NCBI RefSeq assembly: GCF_030540835.1
Contig: NZ_JAUOEK010000139.1
Coordinates: 1 to 64,000, forward strand
Origin: Flavivirga aquimarina
GTDB taxonomy: Bacteria > Bacteroidota > Bacteroidia > Flavobacteriales > Flavobacteriaceae
Reading direction: 5' to 3'
DNA length: 64,000 bases
Shown: positions 16,973 through 24,607 of the stretch, piece after piece
How positions within the stretch are numbered: position 1 is the first letter of the stretch
Layout: each line of letters opens with the position of its first letter
Position numbers and translations under genes: made by a program
The notes under the pieces: model-generated
Seen by the model: only the letters and a program-made list of their open reading frames with translations
Databases searched by the model: none
What the model was told of the DNA's origin: nothing

Positions 16973-17278
16973 AAAAGAGCTCTATATCAAAATAGAAAGT
17001 ATTCCCATATAAAAATTGTAATTAAATCTGTTAAAAAAACGGCTTGTAAATTCTAATATAAAAAGTGTGTAAACAGAACTAAGGGGGAATAGCAAGAGGA
17101 TAACACGCTGCGCGATGTTATAATCATCCATTAATTTATTTAAAATACTGATATTCAGTTAATTATATCGAATTTTGGTATTGCTCGAAAAATCAAAATT
17201 GCACTAAAAAATGATAAAAGCTTCCTTATCCCTTGTAAACAGTAGAATGTATTATCCTAATTATTAAAAATCAGAGCC
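16973..17278. other. Intergenic stretch with inverted repeats
   Basis: About 306 bases with no gene. They hold ATAACA at 17100-17105 paired with TGTTAT at 17116-17121 around a CGCTGCGCGA loop, and AATTTTG (17171-17177) paired with CAAAATT (17194-17200). Being just before a mobilisation gene, this is one of two places where a transfer origin could lie. Confidence 0.45.
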
Positions 17279-17608
17279 ATGAGTAAAAATTTTTCAAGAA
17301 TCAATTTTCACAATGAAACCGTCGAAAGATTTAAGAATTTTGCCTTGAGTAATAATGAAAATTATACCGAGACGATGGAAGTCATGTTAGACTTTTTTGA
17401 AAAGAACCAAATCAATCCATTCGTTCCTTTTGACAATAGTGTGAATAGTTTAACCATATTAATCAATAAAAGAATGGATGCTGTTGAAAGCATTCTACGA
17501 GAGATTGAGAATCGTGATCTAATACCAACAAGACAAATGCTCGAAAGTCTTTTTGTTAAGCAAGAACCCAAAAAGCCTAGATACGTTGCGATACATCTAG
17601 GTAAGTGA
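17279..17608 (+). CDS. BfmA/BtgA-family mobilisation protein
   Basis: A 109-residue protein resembling the BfmA/BtgA mobilisation proteins of Bacteroidota, small DNA-binding proteins of ribbon-helix-helix type that help a relaxase act at the transfer origin. The N-terminal RINFHNETVERFKNFALSNN then ETMEVMLDFFEKNQ is the recognisable part; the rest is helical. A relaxase gene normally follows but none is present, so the island has lost it or relies on another element. The start is ATG at 17279. The flanking non-coding regions with hairpins may hold the transfer origin. Confidence 0.7.
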   Translation: MSKNFSRINFHNETVERFKNFALSNNENYTETMEVMLDFFEKNQINPFVPFDNSVNSLTILINKRMDAVESILREIENRDLIPTRQMLESLFVKQEPKKPRYVAIHLGK

Positions 17609-17732
17609 GGTTGAAAAGGTAAGATTAACATTTATGGTTAAAATTACCCCAAAGACACTTCATAGGTTTGTTTGGTAGATGTTGGGGCTTGCAGCGCTAC
17701 GCTTGCTAAATCCTACATCTGATTGAAATGTT

Positions 17733-17792
17733 TTATACCTACAAGGGTATAATATTGAATTAAAACAATAAATTATACCTAAAAAGGTATAA
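17733..17792. repeat. Tandem pair of dyads TTATACC-N6-GGTATAA
   Basis: The 20-bp dyad occurs at 17733-17752 and at 17773-17792, exactly 40 bp apart. Both arms are identical in the two copies. They are likely operator or arm-type sites for a dimeric DNA-binding protein. Confidence 0.6.
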
Positions 17793-17853
17793 AAGCAATA
17801 GCTTGTTATCTAGTAAAAGTGTATCTGATTTTTGTCAGTTGTTGGAGAATTTT

Positions 17854-17946
17854 GTCAAGCCAAAGCTTGACGGAATTTGTAGAGCAAGAGGGTAGCGCGC
17901 TGAAGCGGCTCTACGTTTTTCATTTGCTTCGCAAAGGACTGAAAAC
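17854..17946. repeat. Cluster of three hairpins, possible transfer origin
   Basis: GTCAAGC/GCTTGAC at 17854-17871 with a 4-base loop, GTAGAGC/GCTCTAC at 17879-17914 with an inner AGCGCGCT palindrome, and TTTGC/GCAAA at 17923-17935 inside a longer GTTTTTCA/TGAAAAC stem ending at 17946. Hairpin clusters of this kind next to mobilisation genes are often oriT regions. No nick site is recognised. Confidence 0.45.
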
Positions 17947-18261
17947 AAAGGGGTTTTCAGGTATTGTTAAAATATGGACAAATTAAAAGTTTGGCGCAAA
18001 CCGAGCCTAAAGCCTTGAAAACACTATAAAAGTTTGGCGTAAAATGATTGTAAAATGAAGATGTTAATGTTGATAAAAACAAAAAAAGAGAACAATAAAA
18101 AAAAAATTTAAACGTTTAGTTTTATAACATTTTATTTTGTTTAAAGTAGTTTTTAAAAAGGGTTCACTACTTGTCCAGAGCTTGTCCACTGCTTGTACCA
18201 CAACTTGTCTATTACTTGTCTCAAATTTGGGACACTTGATTCTAAAATGAATCAAAGATCA

Positions 18262-19510
18262 TCAATTTTTAGTATTTATCTCTTTGTTTGGAACTTGGTT
18301 TTTTAATTTTTCCTCAAGTGTTTTCATATCGTCACTCACTTTACGATCTACTATTTTTGCGTAATGTTGCGTTGTTCTCAACGATTTATGACCAAGCATT
18401 TTACTGACGGTTTCGATAGGGACACCATTAGTTAAAGTAATGGTAGTTGCAAAAGTATGACGCGCCAAATGCGTGGTCAATGGTTTTGTTATGCCACAAA
18501 GCATTGCTATTTCCTTTAAATAAGCATTCGATTTCTGATTACTGAACACAGGAATCAATCTTTCACTTTTTATAACATGCGGATGATAGGCATAACGATT
18601 TAAAATCTCCTTCGCTATGGGTAACAATGGAATACTACTTCGTGTATTCGTTTTGGTTCGTTTGATATTTATCCATTGTTTACCGTCAATGCCAATGGTA
18701 ATATCTGATTTTGATAGTTTCTCAACATCAGAATAGGCGAGACCTGTGTAGCAATAAAACACAAACATATCTCTAACCACTTTCAGCCTATCAAAATGCA
18801 ATTCTTTCGTGTATAGTGTGTCTATTTCGTCAGAAGTTAGATATTCGCGTTCTACAGCTTCAAATTGCACTTTGTAATTGTAAAACGGATCTCTATCCAT
18901 CCATTGATTTGCTAAAGCAATGCGAATTATCTTTTTGAAGTTATTAATATATTTTAATGCCGAATTATGATTGCACTTTCTAGTCGTTTTTAAAAAGAAC
19001 TCAAATTTGGTTATAAATCGGTAATCAATGTCTTTAAGTTTATAATCTTCGAGGTTATATTCTTCTTCAATAAATTGTTTCACATGGTCATAACATGTCC
19101 AATAACGTTTAGCAGTACTAACAGAAATATCTTTTCCTGCTAATAAATCGGTTTTTTCATTATGTTCTTTAAAAATTTGAAGAATAAATCTAACCTTTTT
19201 ACCACCTCCTTTTAATAGGTTCATTATTGATTTTGAAGATACGATTTGATCTTCATCAACTAACCTTTGGTGAATTTTATGAAGCTTATGTTTCAGGTTA
19301 TTTATGTGATTGTTTGTTTCAGCAGCTTCACGATTTGTACCCATAACTTTTTGTGACTTTTTACTCCAAAATTTTGGCTCAACTCTTCTGCTAATACTAT
19401 ATTCAATACGTTTATTGTTAACTCGTTAGCCGTAAATAAATAGGTGCTAATCCTTTATTGTTAATCTTAGAATTGACAAGATGAAAATGAATAGAAAAGT
19501 CTGTTTCCAT
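18262..19510 (-). pseudogene. Tyrosine recombinase/integrase with a one-base frameshift
   Basis: The frame from the ATG at 19344 gives 360 residues, but homology-like sequence runs further. From the ATG at 19510 the codons read METDFSIHFHLVNSKINNKG then LAPIYLRLT, and after one extra base at 19423 continue as VNNKRIEYSISRRVEPKFWS into the long frame. This is the complete arm-binding N-terminus typical of Bacteroidota integrases, and the repaired protein would have 415 residues. The core-binding domain and catalytic domain follow, with HLARH and the tyrosine in TQHYAKI. The first catalytic arginine position reads TGLAYSDV with alanine, a change also known in IntDOT-like enzymes, where it is serine. 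It lies next to the tmRNA gene, its likely target. The shift may be real decay, or a sequencing error. Confidence 0.85.
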
Positions 19511-19524
19511 AAAAGTATAAATTT

Positions 19525-19632
19525 TAGGTCTCGCTAAAGCACTTAAAAGTAGCGAATTAATACCTAAAAACCTAATGTTTTAATTTTGTAAATGATTGAA
19601 AAACAGTAAAATATAACACTTGGCGAGACCTA
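19525..19632. repeat. Inverted repeat in front of the integrase
   Basis: TAGGTCTCGC at 19525-19534 is inverted as GCGAGACCTA at 19623-19632. The GGTCTCG element inside is also in the 25-bp direct repeats, so the integrase end carries three copies, one inverted. They are probably recombinase arm sites. Confidence 0.6.
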
Positions 19633-19647
19633 TTCTAAAAATCTAAA

Positions 19648-19672
19648 AGGGGTCACCGAATTGGTCTCGATT
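19648..19672 (+). repeat. 25-bp direct repeat, right copy
   Basis: Identical over 25 bp to 11309-11333. If the island circularised through the tmRNA core, the two copies would flank the core in the same orientation, which is the usual layout of arm sites in an attP. Confidence 0.7.
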
Positions 19673-19714
19673 AGGATGATTTTATATGATATTATTTGAA
19701 ATTGAATAAAATTT

Positions 19715-19747
19715 AAAACCCTGTAAATCATAAATTTACAGGGTTTT
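19715..19747 (-). terminator. Terminator downstream of tmRNA
   Basis: AAAACCCTGTAAAT at 19715-19728 and ATTTACAGGGTTTT at 19734-19747 form a perfect 14-bp stem with a 5-base loop, ending on T-rich sequence in the leftward direction. It would stop the tmRNA transcript about 30 bases past the mature end. It probably belongs to the island, with the original terminator now at 11203. Confidence 0.75.
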
Positions 19748-19771
19748 TTGATGAGTTTTGATACTCAATAA

Positions 19772-19784
19772 GTGGAGTCGGAGA
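19772..19784 (-). repeat. Right attachment core in the tmRNA 3' end
   Basis: GTGGAGTCGGAGA covers the CCA end and part of the acceptor and T-arm of tmRNA and is identical to 11238-11250. Integration at the 3' end of tmRNA, with the gene kept whole by the incoming copy, is a well-known strategy of islands with tyrosine recombinases. Confidence 0.65.
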
Positions 19785-20179
19785 GAATCGAACTCTCGTC
19801 CAAACAAGTAACCAAAGAGCTTTCTACACGTTTATTCTTTTCTTGGATTTTCGATTATAAGCTGGTTAAAGACAACCTACTTATAACTTATCTTTTTTAG
19901 TTTCGAAAGGGCATCAAAGCACTACCCAATCTATGTTAACATTTACGATGCCTCTAATTCCGATAAATATCGGAAGAACGCCGTTAACAAAGGCTTTCCG
20001 GAGACATAAAGCTTGTACACCTTGTGTACCTAGGCTAATCCTACTATAATTCGGATTAAGCAGCTAAAGCGTAATTATTTTCGCCGTTTAAAGTTTGACC
20101 TAGCCTTTAACGTGTTTCAATGTCATTACACGACGTGCTTACCGTTCAATTAATCTCGCTGTCAAAACCAGTCGACCCC
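19773..20179 (-). ncRNA. ssrA: Transfer-messenger RNA (tmRNA)
   Basis: The RNA that rescues stalled ribosomes with SmpB and tags incomplete proteins for proteolysis. On the minus strand it begins GGGGTCGACTGGTTTTGACAG at 20179 and ends with a T-arm GAGAGTTCGATTCTC and a CCA at 19773. The tag frame at 20085-20056 reads GENNYALAA and a TAA stop, the form usual in Flavobacteria. The length of about 407 nt fits the group. The first and last arms pair as in a tRNA acceptor stem. The 3' end serves as an integration site for the island to its left. Confidence 0.95.
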
Positions 20180-20512
20180 ATAATTAATTTAATCACTTCT
20201 AGTAATCCCAATTTTTTATCGGAATTGTGTAGAGAAGTGTGCATTAACCTTCATCTCTTTGTTACATTCAAGATGAAGAGTTAAGTTTTATGCATCATTT
20301 AATATGTTTCAATATCAAATTAACGAATCTAAACATTTTGATAAAAATCCCTTTAAAGGAACTCAATTAATGTTTAAAACCTTAAGCGGGAAGCAAAGGT
20401 ACCAAAAAGTTTGTATAACCATACAAATCCTCTTATTTTAGCGCAAAAATTATTCCAGTATTCTGCCCTCAGTTTGAAAAAGTAGTAGTAAAAGATATAA
20501 GTGATTAAACGA
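20180..20512. other. Intergenic stretch between ssrA and the next gene
   Basis: About 330 bases that must hold the divergent promoters of tmRNA and of the gene at 20513. A short inverted repeat (CACTTCT near 20195 with AGAAGTG near 20233) is present. I see no gene and no textbook promoter box. Confidence 0.45.
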
Positions 20513-21724
20513 ATGGATATTAAATTTTCTATTATAAAAGAACGAAAAAATCCGCCGGACAGACGAGTGGTATTTTCTCCACTAAAACTAGTTGAAGCAC
20601 AAAATAAATTTTTAGGAGCAAAATTTAAAGTAGAATCTAGCGATATTCGGGTGTTTTCTGATAAGGAATATAAAGCATCAGGGATTGAAGTTGTAAATGA
20701 TGTAAGTGATTGCGATGTAATGATTGGTGTAAAAGAAGTGCCGATTGAAAATTTAATACCAAATAAAAAATACTTTTTCTTTTCACATACTATAAAAAAG
20801 CAATCTTATAATAGAAAACTTTTAAAAGCCGTTTTAGAAAAAAACATAGAATTATATGATCACGAAACCATAATAGGTAGTAACGGGTTTCGCCTCATAG
20901 GGTTTGGTTATTATGCAGGGTTGGTAGGAGCTTATAACGGTATTAGAGCTTTAGGATTAAGAGAAGCCTTATTTAATTTACCAAAAGTAGAAAGTCTTGC
21001 AGATTTAAAAGCCGTAAAAGCGGCGTTAGATAAAATACAGTTACCTAATATTAAAATATTACTTTCTGGTACAGGGAAAGTAGCACGAGGAGCAAAAGAA
21101 ATTCTCGATCATTTAAAAATAAAGCAAGTTAGCGACGCTTTGTATTTAACAACTAAATTCACCGAACCGGTTTATTGTTTAGTAGATGTTATGGAATATA
21201 ACAAGCGTAAAGATGGCAAAGTAGGTAATGCAGAAGAGTTTTATAAAGATGCAACAGGGTACGAAAGTAATTTCATGCCTTATGCTAAAGAAACCGATTT
21301 TTTTATAGCAGGCCATTTTTATGGTACCGGAGCTCCTTATTTATTTACAAGAGAAGATACTAAATCACCAAACTTTAATATAAATTTAGTAGCAGATATT
21401 AGTTGTGATGTAGATGGCCCTGTGGCTTCTACATTAAGAGCATCTACCATTGCAGAGCCATTTTATGGTTATGACCCAGAATCTGAAAGTGAGGTTGCTT
21501 ATAATGCAAAAGATGCTATTACAGTTATGGCAGTAGATAATTTACCTTGTGAGCTTCCTAAGGATGCTAGCGAAGGTTTTGGAGAACAATTTCTCCAACA
21601 CGTTATTCCAGCGTTTTTTAATAATGACGCTGATGGTGTTTTAGAACGTGCCAGAATAACGCAAAACGGAAAATTAACAGAACGGTTTTCTTATTTGCAA
21701 AATTATGTGAACGGTAAGGAGTGA
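20513..21724 (+). CDS. NAD(P)-dependent oxidoreductase, saccharopine/alanine dehydrogenase-like
   Basis: A 403-residue cytoplasmic enzyme related to the alanine dehydrogenase/saccharopine dehydrogenase (lysine-forming) superfamily. The N-terminal part has IIKERKNPPDRRVVFSP and KEVPIENLIPNKKYFFFSHT, the pattern of the PNT/AlaDH N-terminal domain. The central IKILLSGTGKVARGAKEIL is the nucleotide-binding turn, here in the form GTGKVARG. The late part ADISCDVDGPVASTLRASTI resembles the saccharopine dehydrogenase active-site region. The frame starts at a GTG at 20501, but the ATG at 20513 is preferred. It is followed by an SDR enzyme after 18 bp and probably shares its transcript. The substrate is uncertain; an amino or imino acid is likely. 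Confidence 0.75.
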   Translation: MDIKFSIIKERKNPPDRRVVFSPLKLVEAQNKFLGAKFKVESSDIRVFSDKEYKASGIEVVNDVSDCDVMIGVKEVPIENLIPNKKYFFFSHTIKKQSYNRKLLKAVLEKNIELYDHETIIGSNGFRLIGFGYYAGLVGAYNGIRALGLREALFNLPKVESLADLKAVKAALDKIQLPNIKILLSGTGKVARGAKEILDHLKIKQVSDALYLTTKFTEPVYCLVDVMEYNKRKDGKVGNAEEFYKDATGYESNFMPYAKETDFFIAGHFYGTGAPYLFTREDTKSPNFNINLVADISCDVDGPVASTLRASTIAEPFYGYDPESESEVAYNAKDAITVMAVDNLPCELPKDASEGFGEQFLQHVIPAFFNNDADGVLERARITQNGKLTERFSYLQNYVNGKE

Positions 21725-21742
21725 TTTTAATTACAAAATGAT

Positions 21743-22522
21743 ATGATGACTAAAACCGCGTTAGTTACAGGTGCTGCTTCGGGACTAGGATATGAATTAG
21801 CTTTTTTGCTTATCAAAGATGGATTTGACCTTATTTTAGTTGATAAAGACGCCCCAAAGTTAAAAGAGGTAAAACAGCTTTTTAAAGAGTTTAAAAATGA
21901 GGTTAAATTATTAACCAAAGATTTAAGTAAGCCTAATATTGCCCAAGAGATTTATGATGAAGTTAAATTACCTATAGATGTATTAGTAAATAATGCAGGT
22001 TTTGGATTATTTGGCACCTTTGCAAATACAGATTGGAAGCGTGAGTCTGATATGCTTCATCTTCATGTTTTAACTACAACACATTTAACAAAATTGGTTT
22101 TGCCAGAAATGATTTCCAGAAAATCTGGTAGAATTTTAAATATTTCGTCTTTAGCAGCATTTCAACCAGGCCCATTAATGTCGATGTATTATGCATCGAA
22201 ATCTTATATTTTATCTTTTTCTGAAGCTATAGCTAACGAGCTAAAAGGAACAGGGGTAACCGTTACGGCTCTTTGTCCGGGTCCTACCAAAACGCTATTT
22301 CAGGAAACAGTTTCTAGTGATTGTTCTGAAAATAAAATTAGTTTTAATATGGCTTGCCCAGTGGCTGTTGCATTGTATGGCTATAATGCTATGAAAAAAG
22401 GAAAAACAGTTGCAATTCCAGGTGCTTTTAATAAGTTTTTATCCACAATACCGCGTTTTGTTCCAAGAAATATGGCAACAAGAATAGTAAGGAATATTCA
22501 GGAAAAGAACCGTGGAGAATAA
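21743..22522 (+). CDS. Short-chain dehydrogenase/reductase
   Basis: A 259-residue classical SDR. The cofactor motif TGAASGLGYELA sits at the N-terminus, LVNNAGFG follows near residue 85, the catalytic serine is in ILNISSLAAF, and the YxxxK pair is in MYYASKSYIL. A VDKDAP segment after strand two suggests NAD(H) preference. The later CPGPTKT is also usual. Two adjacent ATGs at 21743 and 21746 are both possible starts. It probably forms an operon with the oxidoreductase upstream. The substrate is unknown; DltE-like SDRs of this type act on lipids or small ketones. Confidence 0.85.
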   Translation: MMTKTALVTGAASGLGYELAFLLIKDGFDLILVDKDAPKLKEVKQLFKEFKNEVKLLTKDLSKPNIAQEIYDEVKLPIDVLVNNAGFGLFGTFANTDWKRESDMLHLHVLTTTHLTKLVLPEMISRKSGRILNISSLAAFQPGPLMSMYYASKSYILSFSEAIANELKGTGVTVTALCPGPTKTLFQETVSSDCSENKISFNMACPVAVALYGYNAMKKGKTVAIPGAFNKFLSTIPRFVPRNMATRIVRNIQEKNRGE

Positions 22523-22538
22523 TCCGTTTTAACGGGTT

Positions 22539-23195
22539 TCAAGATTTATATAATACTTTAAACACCCAATACCCACTACTTAAAAAAATCCCGAATAAAA
22601 AAGTGAACAACCAAGCTTCTAAATGTTGATTTGGGTGCAAAATGATATTAAATATATCGTTAAATAAACCCGAAGGCTTTTGAAGAATTTCCCAAGAATT
22701 ATAGCGTAAAAATCTCCCTAAATAAACTCCAAATCCACTAAGAAAAAGAACAAAGATTATAACAAAATTTGTTTTTTTTCTATTCATATATTGACTTAAT
22801 AGTGTCTCTATATCTAATAGAGATAATGAGAACATTAGCAATCCGTTAAATGCAAAAGAGCTAACCACAAGTACATCTAGCCATAATAAGTGGTCTGGAC
22901 TAATTTTTAAATGAAGTAAGTCTGTAATAATATAAGGCGCATTAGGTAAAAAAAGCAGCCATACGCTAAACCATACTACAAACCATATTTTATTAAGTTT
23001 TGGGGAGCTTACTAAATAGGTTGTAATGGCATAAGGAATGGCTGCCAAAAACAAATTCCAAACTAAAAACAAGTAGAAAAAGGAATGTGTTAATTTCATT
23101 CTAATCATGAGTAATACAATACTTAAAGAGATTGTGATACTTATTAGAGAAAAAATTTTAAATCGAGTAAATAGGAGTGTTTTTATAGTGTTCAT
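22539..23195 (-). CDS. DUF1361 membrane protein
   Basis: A 218-residue protein with about six membrane helices. The segment YLFLVWNLFLAAIPYAITTY and the later LFLPNAPYIITDLLHL are the hallmarks of the DUF1361 family, whose function is unknown. It is the last gene of the leftward membrane operon and overlaps the stop of the DUF2809 gene by ATGA. No charged active-site motif is seen apart from the conserved NAPY. Perhaps it acts in lipid or envelope chemistry. Confidence 0.8.
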   Translation of the reverse strand: MNTIKTLLFTRFKIFSLISITISLSIVLLMIRMKLTHSFFYLFLVWNLFLAAIPYAITTYLVSSPKLNKIWFVVWFSVWLLFLPNAPYIITDLLHLKISPDHLLWLDVLVVSSFAFNGLLMFSLSLLDIETLLSQYMNRKKTNFVIIFVLFLSGFGVYLGRFLRYNSWEILQKPSGLFNDIFNIILHPNQHLEAWLFTFLFGIFLSSGYWVFKVLYKS

Positions 23196-23590
23196 AGGTT
23201 ATTTGTTTTTTTAAGATTGAATTTGACTGTACTATATTCAATAATTAAAACCGTAATAATTCCTAGAGTATAAGCTATCAAGTCTGAAACATGAAATGTA
23301 CTACCAAGAATAAGTTTTAATAAATGGTTATTATTTAGGCTTAGTATTTCTAATATGTTTATTAACTGTAATAATTCTATTATATAAGAGAATATTAAAA
23401 CTGGAATTGCGATTATAATTGGAATCGCTTTGATGAAACTTTTAATAAAACAATAAAGTAATATCACAACTAGATAATCACCAAAAGTGTAGCGTATAAA
23501 ACCATCTTTTAAGTAGATGGCTATTAAGATTTCAATTACAAATATGACTAATGAAATCATTAAATATTTTTTGTTGAATTGCAATGTCAT
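23192..23590 (-). CDS. DUF2809 membrane protein
   Basis: A 132-residue protein with four membrane helices. The segment KDGFIRYTFGDYLVVILLYC has the FIR...GD pattern of DUF2809 proteins, and the last part VSDLIAYTLGIITVLI fits their C-terminus. The function is unknown. It overlaps the genes on both sides by 4 bp, so it is translated with them. Confidence 0.8.
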   Translation of the reverse strand: MTLQFNKKYLMISLVIFVIEILIAIYLKDGFIRYTFGDYLVVILLYCFIKSFIKAIPIIIAIPVLIFSYIIELLQLINILEILSLNNNHLLKLILGSTFHVSDLIAYTLGIITVLIIEYSTVKFNLKKTNNL

Positions 23591-24216
23591 TTTATATCTA
23601 TTTTTTTGCCTAAAAATTTAGGTTGTACGTTAAAAAGGATATCGATTGATGCTTTAGTTCTTGCTATATACTCTCTTAATTTAGTTTTTATACCATACCG
23701 TCCTTTTACATCCTTAGCATTATATCCAATGGCATTGATTTTAAGGTTTTTAGCCAGATATATGGCACGTTCATTATGAAATTTTTGAGAAACAATAGTT
23801 ATAGAGTTTTGCCCGAATATTTCTTTTGCTCTTATTATCGAATCTAATGTTCTAAACCCTGCATAATCAAGGAATATTTTATTTTCTGGAATTCCTTTTT
23901 TTACCAAGTCTTTTTTGAAATCTGTAGGTTCATCATAGTCTTTTCTTCCATTATCTCCACTAATTAAAATGAATTCTATTTTACCTGATTTGTAAAGTTG
24001 ATAGGCGGCTTCTAATCTATATTTATAATAAAGGTTTATATTTCCATTTGACACAAACTTACTGGCTCCCAAAACTAGTCCGACTTTGTTTTTGGGAATC
24101 GTTGATATGTCTTTATATGTGAAGCTTTTAGCTTGGTGTACGACCCAGACATTTATGATTATTATATAAATTATTAGTAAGAGCACTAATCGAGCAATTC
24201 TTTTTAAATGTTTCAT
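23587..24216 (-). CDS. SanA/ElyC-like DUF218 protein
   Basis: A 209-residue protein with one N-terminal membrane helix (ARLVLLLIIYIIIINVWVV) and a periplasmic DUF218 domain: VGLVLGASK, YRLEAAYQLYKSGK, ISGDNGRKDYDEP, and IVSQKFHNERAIYLAK. This pattern fits the SanA group, which affects envelope permeability and vancomycin resistance at high temperature in enterobacteria. The frame opens further upstream to 24318, but the ATG at 24216 lies one base after the stop of the preceding gene and avoids a long overlap. It is part of the leftward membrane operon. Confidence 0.8.
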   Translation of the reverse strand: MKHLKRIARLVLLLIIYIIIINVWVVHQAKSFTYKDISTIPKNKVGLVLGASKFVSNGNINLYYKYRLEAAYQLYKSGKIEFILISGDNGRKDYDEPTDFKKDLVKKGIPENKIFLDYAGFRTLDSIIRAKEIFGQNSITIVSQKFHNERAIYLAKNLKINAIGYNAKDVKGRYGIKTKLREYIARTKASIDILFNVQPKFLGKKIDIK

Positions 24217-24217
24217 A

Positions 24218-24607
24218 TTAATTATTTTGTTTTTCATTGTCTTTTGCCAACCAAACCCACGATTGCATGGTTGTAAAGAATGCTGAAACAAAAAAGCTAA
24301 TAGCAAATATTGATTCAACTATTCCGTATAAACACAAGCTAAAACTGACTATAGCATAAAACGGAAAGTATTTTTTGAAAATGATTCTATTTCTACCGTC
24401 AAATTCATCAACCAACTCACCTCTTCTAACCCAAAAGAAAGGAACAATGGTTAAAAATATAGTAATGGCACAACAAATAGAAATTGGTATCATAGATAGA
24501 AAAACCAAGGGTATCATATAGTTTTGAAAACCTTGAGACATAATAACAATCCAAAATATACAAGTTGCCAGAACAGTTGATTTGAAAATAACAGAAGAAA
24601 TATTCAT
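24218..24607 (-). CDS. Hypothetical membrane protein, 129 residues
   Basis: I do not recognise this protein. It has four hydrophobic segments with a polar loop FFWVRRGELVDEFDGRNRI between helices two and three. The start overlaps the stop of the DUF4173 gene (TGATG), and the stop is one base before the SanA-like start. It is an envelope protein of the same operon with unknown role. Confidence 0.65.
   Translation of the reverse strand: MNISSVIFKSTVLATCIFWIVIMSQGFQNYMIPLVFLSMIPISICCAITIFLTIVPFFWVRRGELVDEFDGRNRIIFKKYFPFYAIVSFSLCLYGIVESIFAISFFVSAFFTTMQSWVWLAKDNEKQNN

Larger units (their letters stand above)
17609..18261. other. Non-coding stretch rich in inverted repeats
   Basis: About 650 bases between the mobilisation gene and the integrase with no supported gene. 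They hold two identical dyads (17733-17792), at least three perfect hairpins (17854-17946), and two copies of AAAAGTTTGGCG near 17978 and 18029. The content suggests a transfer origin or a recombination and regulatory zone. Confidence 0.55.

Noticed and set aside
24217-24318. Extended start of the SanA-like gene
   Set aside because: It would overlap the preceding gene by about 100 bp, and the membrane anchor begins after the ATG at 24216.
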